Assembly (NCBI GenBank): GCA_965659725.1
Contig: CBFHXG010000065.1
Span: 1 to 8,238 of the forward strand
Length of the DNA stretch: 8,238 bases
Origin: Phaeocystidibacter sp965659725
GTDB taxonomy: Bacteria; Bacteroidota; Bacteroidia; Flavobacteriales; Schleiferiaceae
Direction: 5' to 3'
The position numbers were made by a program, and so were the translations under genes. Position 1 is the first letter of the stretch. Every line of letters starts with the position of its first letter. Below are positions 1 to 6,840 of this stretch, piece after piece. The notes under the pieces are model-generated. The model searched no databases. It was given only the letters and a program-made list of their open reading frames with translations, and had not been told where the DNA came from.

Positions 1-1424
1 TCTACAAGCTCTACCCGAACAGTCAACTAGAAGCATCCGCCCTCGATGTGGGTCTTCCTGAAGGACAAATGGGGAACTCGGAAGTAGGACACATGAACCT
101 CGGAGCCGGAAGAGTGGTTTACCAAGATCTCGTTCGCATCAACCGGGAAGTAGACAATGGTGGTCTAGCCAACAACCCAAAGTTGATCGAAGCCTTCGAA
201 CATGCTGAAAAGCATCACAGCAAGGTGCACTTGATCGGATTGGTAAGCGACGGTGGTGTTCACAGCCACATCAAACACCTCAAAGGTCTGCTCACCGCAG
301 CTGCCGATAGAGGCCTTTCACGTGTGTTCGTTCACGCATTTACAGATGGACGCGACACGGATCCTAAAGGCGGACTAGCCTACATCAAAGAGGTACAGGA
401 TCACATGGCAAAGACTACGGGTCACCTTGCCAGTATCATCGGACGTTATTATGCCATGGACCGCGACAAGCGTTGGGAGAGGGTGAAGAAAGCCTACGAC
501 CTACTCGTTCACGGAAAAGGCGAATCCTATGCAATGCCCCTGCGCGCATTGGAAGACAGCTACGCCAAAGGAGTTACAGATGAGTTCATCGAGCCGATCG
601 TTATCTCCCGAAGTGGTCAAGCTACAGCTACCATTGGTCCGAATGATGTAGTGATCTGCTTCAACTTTAGAACAGATAGAGGTCGTCAGATCACACAGGC
701 TCTCACACAACAAGCTTTCCCAGAACAAGGTATGGAGCCATTGGACCTACACTATGTAACCATGGCACGCTACGACGATACCTTCAAAAGGGTACATGTA
801 CTTTATGAGAAGGAGAACCTCACACATACACTTGGAGAGATCCTAAGCAAGGCCGGAAAAAAGCAGATCCGTATCGCTGAAACCGAGAAATATCCACACG
901 TGACCTTCTTCTTCAGTGGCGGTCGCGAGCGTGAATTCGAAGGTGAAAAACGCATTATGTGTCCATCTCCCAAAGTGGCAACCTACGACCTCCAACCAGA
1001 TATGAGCGCTGCCGACATCAGAGATGCCATCGTTCCTGAACTAAAGAAAGGGGAAGCAGACTTCGTTTGTTTGAACTTCGCCAATCCAGATATGGTAGGT
1101 CATACAGGCAGTATGGAAGCCGCTATCAAGGCATGTGAAACAGTGGATGAATGTGCGAAGGCCGTTGTAGAAGCAGGTCTCGAACAGGATTACAACTTCA
1201 TCATTCTGGCAGATCACGGCAATGCAGATTGCATGATCAACCCAGATGGTTCGCCCAACACAGCGCACACCACTCAACCCGTACCTATTTTCTTGGTTGG
1301 AAACAATGTGGCAGGTAAGAAGCTTCACCCAGGCCGACTTGGAGATGTGGCTCCTACCCTTCTAGAGATAATGGAAATTGAACAGCCGGAAGCAATGACC
1401 GGCAAAAGCTTGATCGATCCATGA
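1..1424 (+). CDS. gpmI: 2,3-bisphosphoglycerate-independent phosphoglycerate mutase, 5' end cut by window edge
   Basis: This cytoplasmic glycolytic enzyme interconverts 3- and 2-phosphoglycerate using two Mn2+ ions and a phosphoserine intermediate. The frame is open from base 3 (YKLYPNSQLEAS...), giving 473 visible residues against about 510 in the family. The first ~40, including the N-terminal metal-binding Asp, therefore lie outside the window. The GTG at 48 lies inside the conserved VGLPEGQMGNSEVGH motif and is not the start. The catalytic serine of MGNSEVGH is at 78-80. Other signatures are DGRDTD, GRYYAMDRDKRW, NFRTDRGRQ, the Lys of TEKYPHVTFF (888-890), Asp and His of NPDMVGHTG (1089-1103), ADHGNAD (1212-1217) and the His of NTAHTT (1266-1268). 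All catalytic and metal residues that fall in the window appear intact. The stop overlaps the next gene's start (ATGA), which suggests translational coupling. Confidence 0.97.
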   Translation, partial: YKLYPNSQLEASALDVGLPEGQMGNSEVGHMNLGAGRVVYQDLVRINREVDNGGLANNPKLIEAFEHAEKHHSKVHLIGLVSDGGVHSHIKHLKGLLTAAADRGLSRVFVHAFTDGRDTDPKGGLAYIKEVQDHMAKTTGHLASIIGRYYAMDRDKRWERVKKAYDLLVHGKGESYAMPLRALEDSYAKGVTDEFIEPIVISRSGQATATIGPNDVVICFNFRTDRGRQITQALTQQAFPEQGMEPLDLHYVTMARYDDTFKRVHVLYEKENLTHTLGEILSKAGKKQIRIAETEKYPHVTFFFSGGREREFEGEKRIMCPSPKVATYDLQPDMSAADIRDAIVPELKKGEADFVCLNFANPDMVGHTGSMEAAIKACETVDECAKAVVEAGLEQDYNFIILADHGNADCMINPDGSPNTAHTTQPVPIFLVGNNVAGKKLHPGRLGDVAPTLLEIMEIEQPEAMTGKSLIDP

Positions 1425-1852
1425 TTCCAAATTCACTCATCATAGCCATCGATTTTGACGGTACCATCGTAGAAGATGCGTATCCAGACATCGGTAAGCC
1501 AAAGATCTTTGCCTTTGAAACCCTGAAGCAACTTCAGAAAGATGGGCATCGATTGATCCTATGGACCTACAGGAATGGTAGAAAGCTAGACAAGGCTGTG
1601 GAGTTCTGCCGTGAGAACGGTATCGAGTTCTACGCCGTTAACAAAAGCTATCCCGAGGAAGATGAGAACGATAAGTCCATCCCTCGTAAACTGAATGCCG
1701 ACCTATTCGTGGACGATCGAAACGTTGGCGGATTCCCAGGATGGGGAGAAGTTTATCAAGCCATCTCAAAAGCACCTCTTGAAATGCAAGAGGAACGAAA
1801 CAAGAAGTCAAGAAGAAAGAAACGCAAAGGCCTCTTTGGTCTAGGTGGATAA
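1421..1852 (+). CDS. Small HAD-superfamily hydrolase, BT0820-like phosphatase
   Basis: A 143-residue minimal HAD phosphohydrolase without an obvious cap domain. Motif I is IDFDGT, with nucleophile Asp11 and acid/base Asp13. Motif II is probably Thr49 in LILWTYR. The motif III lysine is probably Lys90 in PRKLNADLF. Motif IV is LFVDDRN, with the Mg2+-binding Asp98/Asp99. The segments EFCRENGIEFYAVNKSYPEE and GGFPGWGEVYQ match my recollection of the BT0820 family of Bacteroidota; its substrate is not known to me. The ATG overlaps the gpmI stop by four bases, and map follows after 9 bases. The C-terminus after residue ~122 is unusual: a strongly basic run (KKSRRKKRKG) followed by LFGLGG, beyond the HAD core. 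The HAD assignment is firm. The substrate is unknown, although co-expression with gpmI would fit clean-up of a phosphorylated metabolite (inference). Confidence 0.93.
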   Translation: MIPNSLIIAIDFDGTIVEDAYPDIGKPKIFAFETLKQLQKDGHRLILWTYRNGRKLDKAVEFCRENGIEFYAVNKSYPEEDENDKSIPRKLNADLFVDDRNVGGFPGWGEVYQAISKAPLEMQEERNKKSRRKKRKGLFGLGG

Positions 1853-1861
1853 AGACACACA

Positions 1862-2668
1862 ATGACGCACTATAAAACGAGAGAAGAGATTGAATTGATG
1901 CGCGAAAGCGCTCAGATCGTGTCCAGGACATTGGGTTTGGTGGCACGTGAGATCAAGCCGGGCGTTACGCCACTCCAACTCGATAAATTAGCTGAAGAAT
2001 ACATTCGCGATCAAGGTGCCGAACCCGGTTTCCTGGGTATGTACGACTTCCCTAATACGCTCTGCATGAGTCGTAATGAAGTTGTTGTACACGGATATCC
2101 CGACGATAAACCACTGGAAGAAGGTGATATTATCTCTGTGGATTGTGGAGCTTACAAGAATGGATTCTACGGTGATCACGCCTTCACATTCCCAGTTGGT
2201 GAGATCAAGCCAGAGATCAAAAAACTCCTTGAGGTAACGCTTGAGTCGCTGTACTTGGGATTGGATCAGGTACGTGCCGGCAATCGCATTGGCGATATCG
2301 GTTATGCGGTGCAAAAGCACGCGGAAGACCATGGCTATGGTGTGGTTAGAGACCTTGTTGGACACGGTTTAGGCAGGGATATGCATGAGGAACCTCAAGT
2401 GCCTAACTTCGGCAAGCGCGGCCGAGGGAAGAAAATGAAAGAAGGATTGGTGCTTGCTATCGAGCCGATGATCAACATGGGTACCCATCGCGTAGCCTAT
2501 CTTTCCGACAACTGGACGATCGTATCTGGCGACCGCAAGCATTCTGCTCACTTCGAGCACGATGTGGCCATTGTGGATGGTAAGCCAGATGTTCTATCTA
2601 CCTTCGACTACGTATTTGAAGCCCTCGGACTTCCTAAAGAAGACTTTACACTTCCGGTTAAACTATGA
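1862..2668 (+). CDS. map: Type I methionine aminopeptidase
   Basis: Removes the initiator methionine from nascent proteins when the second residue is small; a cytoplasmic dinuclear-metal enzyme of the pita-bread fold. All seven key residues of the E. coli enzyme have counterparts in the expected order and near-identical spacing: His77 (VVHGYP), Asp94 (SVDCG), Asp105 (GDHAFTF), His168 (GHGLGR), His175 (MHEEP), Glu201 (AIEPM) and Glu232 (HFEHD). The length of 268 residues is normal for type I (E. coli has 264). There is no N-terminal zinc-finger extension. A short tail (about residues 243-268) follows the core. The ATG at 1862 is preceded by an A-rich stretch without a Shine-Dalgarno motif, and residues from THYKTREEIELMRES match the family's N-terminal helix, which supports this start. 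The stop overlaps the methyltransferase start (ATGA). Nothing looks broken. Confidence 0.97.
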   Translation: MTHYKTREEIELMRESAQIVSRTLGLVAREIKPGVTPLQLDKLAEEYIRDQGAEPGFLGMYDFPNTLCMSRNEVVVHGYPDDKPLEEGDIISVDCGAYKNGFYGDHAFTFPVGEIKPEIKKLLEVTLESLYLGLDQVRAGNRIGDIGYAVQKHAEDHGYGVVRDLVGHGLGRDMHEEPQVPNFGKRGRGKKMKEGLVLAIEPMINMGTHRVAYLSDNWTIVSGDRKHSAHFEHDVAIVDGKPDVLSTFDYVFEALGLPKEDFTLPVKL

Positions 2669-3423
2669 TCAAGTTCGCCCTTAAGTATATTCCACGTCCG
2701 TGGTTGATACGTTTGAGTTACATCGTTCAGTTCTTTGCCCCAGTCCTCTATGGAGGTAATCGCTTCACGGATCCTATCGATGGAAGAAGCTATCGCAAGT
2801 TCTTACCCTATGGATATGCCGGGAACATCAGGGAAAATGCCCTATCTCCAGGCACCAATAGCTTGGAACGTCACCGTTTGATGTACCTCTACTTGAAGAG
2901 AGACACCGATTTCTTCGAGGCACCAAAAAAGGTGCTTCACGTTGCCCCAGAGCAGTGCTTTCACGGGCGATTCAAGAAGATGGATAACCTCGATTACGAT
3001 ACGGCCGACCTCAACAGTCCGATCGCCGATTACTCCATCGACATCCACAATATACCTTTTGACGATAACACATATGACGTCGTTTTCTGCAACCACGTTC
3101 TAGAGCACGTTACCGATGATCAGAAGTGTATGAGCGAGCTCTGTCGCGTTTTGAAACCAGGCGGACTGGCGATCATGCAAGTGCCTTATATCCCTGAACA
3201 AGAAAAAACGGTAGAGGATCCTACCATCACCGATCCAAAGGAAAGAGAGCGACTCTTTGGTCAATATGACCACGTTCGTAAGTACGGTAAGGATTACGCG
3301 GACCGTCTCGAGAAGGCTGGTTTCAAGGTAACCAAGGTAGAGATGGAAAAGGAGTTGACTGAGGAAGAATTTGAGCGCTACAGACTTCCGAAGGGTGAAC
3401 CACTCTACGTTTGCAGCAAGTAA
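2665..3423 (+). CDS. Class I SAM-dependent methyltransferase (Methyltransf_11-like), cysteine-less N-terminal domain
   Basis: A 252-residue protein with a Rossmann-type methyltransferase domain at about residues 88-225. Motif I is VLHVAPE (90-96), an unusual version without a GxGxG loop. Asp115 in TADLNS is the likely SAM ribose-binding acid. DIHNIPFDDNTYDVVFCNHV and LEH (126-148), followed by LCRVLKPGG (159-167), are the classic motifs after it. The N-terminal ~75 residues (PYGYAGNIRENALSPGTNSL, ERHR) resemble a module that in related methyltransferases, as I recall, carries two CxxC pairs. Here the equivalent positions are Asp36/Asp39 and Ser61/Thr64. The substrate cannot be read from the sequence. 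A hydrophobic N-terminal helix (residues 12-29) might touch the membrane but is followed by no clear signal. The gene overlaps map by four bases and ends 9 bases from the convergent TPR gene. Confidence 0.9.
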   Translation: MIKFALKYIPRPWLIRLSYIVQFFAPVLYGGNRFTDPIDGRSYRKFLPYGYAGNIRENALSPGTNSLERHRLMYLYLKRDTDFFEAPKKVLHVAPEQCFHGRFKKMDNLDYDTADLNSPIADYSIDIHNIPFDDNTYDVVFCNHVLEHVTDDQKCMSELCRVLKPGGLAIMQVPYIPEQEKTVEDPTITDPKERERLFGQYDHVRKYGKDYADRLEKAGFKVTKVEMEKELTEEEFERYRLPKGEPLYVCSK

Positions 3424-3432
3424 GGATCTCTC

Positions 3433-4896
3433 CTATCCATCGAGTCTATCCAATCCGGCCTTCGCTTTTTGCTGACACCCCTCGTACCAAGGGTAATCGG
3501 AGAATCCGAGTACATGTCGGTAGTGCTTTTCCGCTTCAGAAGGATCTGTATCCTCAAGAAGGATTCCCAGTTGCAGCTCTGCATTTACACGAGAATAGGT
3601 TGTGGGAAATACCGTGTATTGGATGCAGGCCTTAAAGTGCCTGATGGCCGATGCCCTATTGACCAGCTCCTGATAGCACCTTCCTCTTCTGTAGTGGTAC
3701 TCCAAAAGATGCTCCTCTGTGACGAGCTTCTGATAGAGTTCTGCGGTGAGGATATCTAAAGCCTGTTGGTATGCGCCTGCATCGAACCTCAAGCGAGCAA
3801 GTAGAAGATCGATCGGAATGGGTGGAGCCTCCATTTCTCGCATGGCCTGAAGATCGGCACCTACATAATCGTCTCCCTCTCGTATAGCTCGTTGCCTGTA
3901 TTCCTCCGCCAATCTTTGATTGCCGTGAATGCGATAATGCCAATTGAGGTACCTGAGTGTAGATTTCTTGAAATGCTTCCCCTTGTTGGCCTCGAGATAC
4001 CTAAGGAGAGGTTGCTGTGCATTCCTATCTCCACGTGCCACTTTAGCGCGACCTAAGAAGTAGTCCAGATGTGGAAAGGGATATCTACCCTGCAGACGCT
4101 GGACGTTTTCTAAGAGCGATATCAGGTCGTCATTCTTGCCTTTAGAATCGAGGATCTTCGCTTCTAGATAAGCGTGTAATGGATTCTTGGAGGGATCGAC
4201 TCCATACGACCTAAGACTGCTTGCGCCCTCGCTATCCAATTGATGCTTCACATAGGCATTTACGAAGATGAACTTATCTCTAAGATGTGCGTATTCCGCA
4301 TTCCGGGTTACACGCAGGGCATCGTCGAGTTGCTTGAGACCAGATTGCACATCGCCGGAATACCCCATGAGAGCGGCTACCCATTTATAACTATCTGGCA
4401 TGCTACCGATGGCTACGTTCAATAGGCCTGAACCGATATAGAACGGTTTGTGATCGGGGTAATCATCCAAACCATCTTCCAGGATATTCAATCCTGATAA
4501 AGCGTATTGAGCAGAACTCCATCGATTGTTGTACTTCGCTTCTACGGATGCCATTTGAAGGTAGACGTCGCCCATGATCATGTAGTACTCTTCGGTAGTG
4601 CTTTGATCATTATCCTTCAGATACTCGGCCCAGGATTCCAGTTGATCCCTGTCCTCCTCATAGGCTCCGGGGTCTTCGTTCACCATGTGTTGGATATACA
4701 TGTGCGTGAGGCGGAGGTAGATAAGTGACCATTGGGCTGCACCGGAGCGTTGAAGCGAATCAATGCGACTCTCGGCACGGTCTACCTTGAGCTTATAGAT
4801 ATCATCATACACCTCCTTCATGGCGGGTGTGAGCAGCGTTTGTGCCGCGAGGGTTCCACTGAGGAGTACGCCCGAAAGGATGGAAAGTATGCGCAT
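3433..4896 (-). CDS. Secreted TPR-like helical-repeat protein, possible TTC39/IML2-like relative
   Basis: A 487-residue protein with a signal peptide (MRILSILSGVLLSGTLAA, cleavage likely after Ala18, leaving N-terminal Gln). It has no lipobox cysteine, so it is probably periplasmic and soluble. The rest is almost wholly helical with degenerate tetratricopeptide-type pairs, for example around 102-141, 367-389, 399-426 (YHYRRGRCYQELVNRASAIR) and 437-465. Residues 151-192 (YIGSGLLNVAIGSMPDSY then ALMGYSGDVQSGLKQL) resemble a motif I associate with the eukaryotic TTC39/IML2 (DUF3808) family; this is from memory only. No catalytic motif is seen. A scaffold or protein-binding role is the safest guess. 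The ATG is the most upstream start available: the same frame meets TAA nine codons earlier. It sits directly after the T-tract of the preceding gene's terminator, and no ribosome binding site is visible. Confidence 0.85.
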   Translation of the reverse strand: MRILSILSGVLLSGTLAAQTLLTPAMKEVYDDIYKLKVDRAESRIDSLQRSGAAQWSLIYLRLTHMYIQHMVNEDPGAYEEDRDQLESWAEYLKDNDQSTTEEYYMIMGDVYLQMASVEAKYNNRWSSAQYALSGLNILEDGLDDYPDHKPFYIGSGLLNVAIGSMPDSYKWVAALMGYSGDVQSGLKQLDDALRVTRNAEYAHLRDKFIFVNAYVKHQLDSEGASSLRSYGVDPSKNPLHAYLEAKILDSKGKNDDLISLLENVQRLQGRYPFPHLDYFLGRAKVARGDRNAQQPLLRYLEANKGKHFKKSTLRYLNWHYRIHGNQRLAEEYRQRAIREGDDYVGADLQAMREMEAPPIPIDLLLARLRFDAGAYQQALDILTAELYQKLVTEEHLLEYHYRRGRCYQELVNRASAIRHFKACIQYTVFPTTYSRVNAELQLGILLEDTDPSEAEKHYRHVLGFSDYPWYEGCQQKAKAGLDRLDG

Positions 4897-4922
4897 AAAA
4901 AAAGGGCTCGATGTGAGCCCTT
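4897..4922 (-). terminator. Intrinsic terminator of the nif3-like/coiled-coil unit
   Basis: On the minus strand an 8-bp perfect stem, AAGGGCTC paired with GAGCCCTT, encloses a 5-base loop (ACATC). It is followed by an uninterrupted run of seven T, two of which also belong to the stem. It lies 22 bases past the stop of the coiled-coil gene, as expected for rho-independent termination. The last T directly precedes the ATG of the TPR gene, so the element also forms the whole leader of any read-through message. Confidence 0.85.
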
Positions 4923-4944
4923 AAATTTATAGTTCCTCGAAGGA

Positions 4945-5739
4945 TTATTTAGCCTTTGACAAGATATCTTCGATCATCTTATTCATGTGCTCTTCCTCCT
5001 CACGTGCCAACTCAGGGTCTACGAGAATACGACCACTGTGCTCGTCGGTGATGATCTTCTTGCGTTGAGCGATCTCCAACTGGCGCTGCGGCGGGATTAC
5101 AAAGAATGAACCGGCAGAAGCTCCACGCTCGATAGATACAACGGCGAGACCATTGTGTGCTTTAACGCGGATGCGCTTGTAGCCATTGAGTAGGCGTGCT
5201 TCGAGCTGCTTACCGAACTCTTCAGACTTCTTGAGTAGAAGTTCTTCTTCCTTCTCAGTGTCAGCCATGATGTTCTTGAGCTCGCCTTGCTTGTACTCGA
5301 GGTGGCTCTTGCGCTCAGCTAGCTTCTCTTCAGCTCCTTCTTTAACTTCCTTCTTGTTAGCGATCTTGGCTTCGTACTCCTTGATGCGCTTATTGCTCAA
5401 TTGAATTTCCAATTCTTGGTACTCAACTTCCTTAGAGATTGCATCGAACTCGCGGTTATTACGCACGTTCTTTTGCTGCTCCTCGTACTTCTTGATCTTT
5501 TCAGTGGCGTTCTTGATAGTGATCTTGCGATCTTTGATCTCGTCCTCTAGGTCTTTGATCTCGTTAGAAACCTTCTCAACTCGAGTTTCGAGTCCAGTGA
5601 TCTCATCTTCCAAGTCTTCCACTTCCAATGGCAATTCTCCGCGAAGGTTGCGGATTTCATCAATTCTTCGATCGATGATCTGAAGATCGTACAACGCGCG
5701 AAGTTTGTCTTCGACCGTCATTTCTTTCGTCTTTGCCAT
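4945..5739 (-). CDS. Coiled-coil protein of the COG1579 'zinc ribbon' family, zinc ligands missing
   Basis: 264 residues. Residues ~10-185 form a long, highly charged antiparallel coiled-coil hairpin; the conserved YEEQQKNVRNNREFDAISKE segment (85-104) is a family hallmark. Residues ~186-242 form the C-terminal ribbon (GLAVVSIERGAS, IPPQRQLEIAQRKKII, GRILVD). In typical members the ribbon holds two CxxC pairs. Here they are Ser208/Ser211 and Asp232/Ser235, and the protein contains no cysteine at all, so zinc binding by the usual site is impossible. I believe related Bacteroidota proteins look alike, so this is probably not a random mutation. The function is unclear: a chlamydial relative, CT398, has been reported to bind sigma-54 and secretion components. 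The gene starts 5 bases after the Nif3-like gene, an association I recall from many bacteria. A strong terminator follows it. No Shine-Dalgarno is visible. Confidence 0.92.
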   Translation of the reverse strand: MAKTKEMTVEDKLRALYDLQIIDRRIDEIRNLRGELPLEVEDLEDEITGLETRVEKVSNEIKDLEDEIKDRKITIKNATEKIKKYEEQQKNVRNNREFDAISKEVEYQELEIQLSNKRIKEYEAKIANKKEVKEGAEEKLAERKSHLEYKQGELKNIMADTEKEEELLLKKSEEFGKQLEARLLNGYKRIRVKAHNGLAVVSIERGASAGSFFVIPPQRQLEIAQRKKIITDEHSGRILVDPELAREEEEHMNKMIEDILSKAK

Positions 5740-5744
5740 AGAAC

Positions 5745-6836
5745 TTATAGATATAAAATGGGGTTCGTTTTGACTGCCGTCTTGAAGGTGGCAAAAGTAG
5801 GGAATTTTTCATGAATAGCATCGAACAAAAGGTCAATCGTAAATTGCTCTGACTCAAAGTGTCCAATATCTGCGATCACTATTTTACCATCGGCATCAAA
5901 AAACTGGTGATACTTGAAATCTCCGGTCACGAAAACATCTGCTTTCGCACCTATCGCATCTTTCAATAAAAAGCTACCAGAGCCACCGCAGATGGCTATT
6001 TTACTGACTTTCTCAGAGATGGGTCGAGTATATCTCACCACGCCACCTACTCTATCCTTGAGGTGTTTGAGGAAGTCTTCCGTAGACATAGGTGTTTCCA
6101 GATCGCCTATCATGCCACTTCCTACATCTTGCCAATTATTTTCAAGGGTTAGGATATTGAACGCCACCTCTTCATAGGGATGAGCATGTTGCAAGGCATT
6201 GAGGATAGTTGCTTTTTTATCGAAGGGGAACACCACTTCTAGTTTGGTTTCCAGTTCGTCATGACGAATACCTTGCTCGCCAACGAATGGATCGGTGTCC
6301 TCTCCAGCCCTAAAGGTTCCCGTGCCTTCCGATCTAAATGAGCATTGGTCGTACTTGCCGATATGTCCACCTCCGGCTTCAAATAGGGCGTCCAAGACCT
6401 TCTGTGCGTGATCCTTGGGAGCGAAGGTAATGAGCTTTCTGATCCAGCCAGACTTCCCTGAAAGGATGCGTGTATCCTTGAGTCCTAGGACTTCAGCTAA
6501 GCGGGCATTGACTCCTGTGGAGACATTATCTAGGTTGGTATGGATCGCATACAAGGCGATATCCTTCTTGATGGCAAGCATTACGCAGCGTTCCACGTAG
6601 TTCTTGCCGTTGAGTCGTTTTAATCCACCAAAGATGATAGGATGGTGAGAAACGACGAGGTTCGCTCCTTTAGTGGCGGCCTCTTCTATCACCTCTTCGG
6701 TCACATCTAGGCTGACCAGAACGCCAGTGCATTCGGTATTCCCTTGGCCCACGAGAAGTCCGCTATTGTCGTACGACTCTTGATACGGGGTAGGTGCCCA
6801 AGCTTCGAGGTGGGCGGTTATTTCTGAGATCTTCAT
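5745..6836 (-). CDS. Nif3-like dinuclear metal-centre protein (DUF34/YbgI-YqfO family) with inserted central domain
   Basis: A conserved cytoplasmic protein, in known structures a toroidal hexamer with two metal ions per subunit. Databases often call it 'GTP cyclohydrolase 1 type 2 homolog', but its role is not settled. The metal ligands are visible: His64/His65 in VVSHHPIIF, His99 and Asp103 in AIHTNLDN, and His326 plus Glu330 in GHFESEQ. The N-terminal SYDNSGLLVG and the C-terminal AICGGSGSFL and VFVTGDFKYH motifs are typical. Residues ~130-228 (WIRKLITFAPKDHAQKVLDAL through HAHPYEEVAFNI) are the extra PII/CutA-like insert of the long form; the 363-residue length fits that form, whereas short YbgI-type proteins are about 250. 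It is transcribed with the coiled-coil gene 5 bases downstream. The start follows a region holding the rpsA terminator and a possible weak promoter. Confidence 0.95.
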   Translation of the reverse strand: MKISEITAHLEAWAPTPYQESYDNSGLLVGQGNTECTGVLVSLDVTEEVIEEAATKGANLVVSHHPIIFGGLKRLNGKNYVERCVMLAIKKDIALYAIHTNLDNVSTGVNARLAEVLGLKDTRILSGKSGWIRKLITFAPKDHAQKVLDALFEAGGGHIGKYDQCSFRSEGTGTFRAGEDTDPFVGEQGIRHDELETKLEVVFPFDKKATILNALQHAHPYEEVAFNILTLENNWQDVGSGMIGDLETPMSTEDFLKHLKDRVGGVVRYTRPISEKVSKIAICGGSGSFLLKDAIGAKADVFVTGDFKYHQFFDADGKIVIADIGHFESEQFTIDLLFDAIHEKFPTFATFKTAVKTNPILYL

Positions 6837-6840
6837 AGGA

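Noticed and set aside
48..50. GTG as the gpmI start codon
   Set aside because: The frame is open upstream to base 3 with family-like residues, and the GTG lies within the conserved catalytic-serine motif, so the true start is outside the window.
3424..3438. GGAT/ATCC inverted repeat between the convergent genes as a terminator
   Set aside because: Only four base pairs, a 7-base loop and no T-run on either strand.
3656..3943. Arg/Ser-rich minus-strand frame inside the TPR gene
   Set aside because: It is an alternate frame of the TPR gene with shadow-type composition and no start context; the TPR frame is continuous, so it is not evidence of a frameshift.
4922..4929. TAAATTTA box as a TPR-gene promoter
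   Set aside because: It matches the -7 pattern apart from the last base, but no TTTG or TTG lies at the proper distance upstream, so I did not list it as a feature.
4934..4944. TCCT-CGA-AGGA mini-hairpin just after the coiled-coil gene
   Set aside because: A four-pair stem with a three-base loop is expected by chance and adds nothing to the strong terminator beside it.
5186..5683. Plus-strand serine-rich open frames opposite the coiled-coil gene
   Set aside because: Their composition is the antisense image of a Glu/Lys-rich coiled coil; they lack motifs and lie wholly within a well-supported gene.
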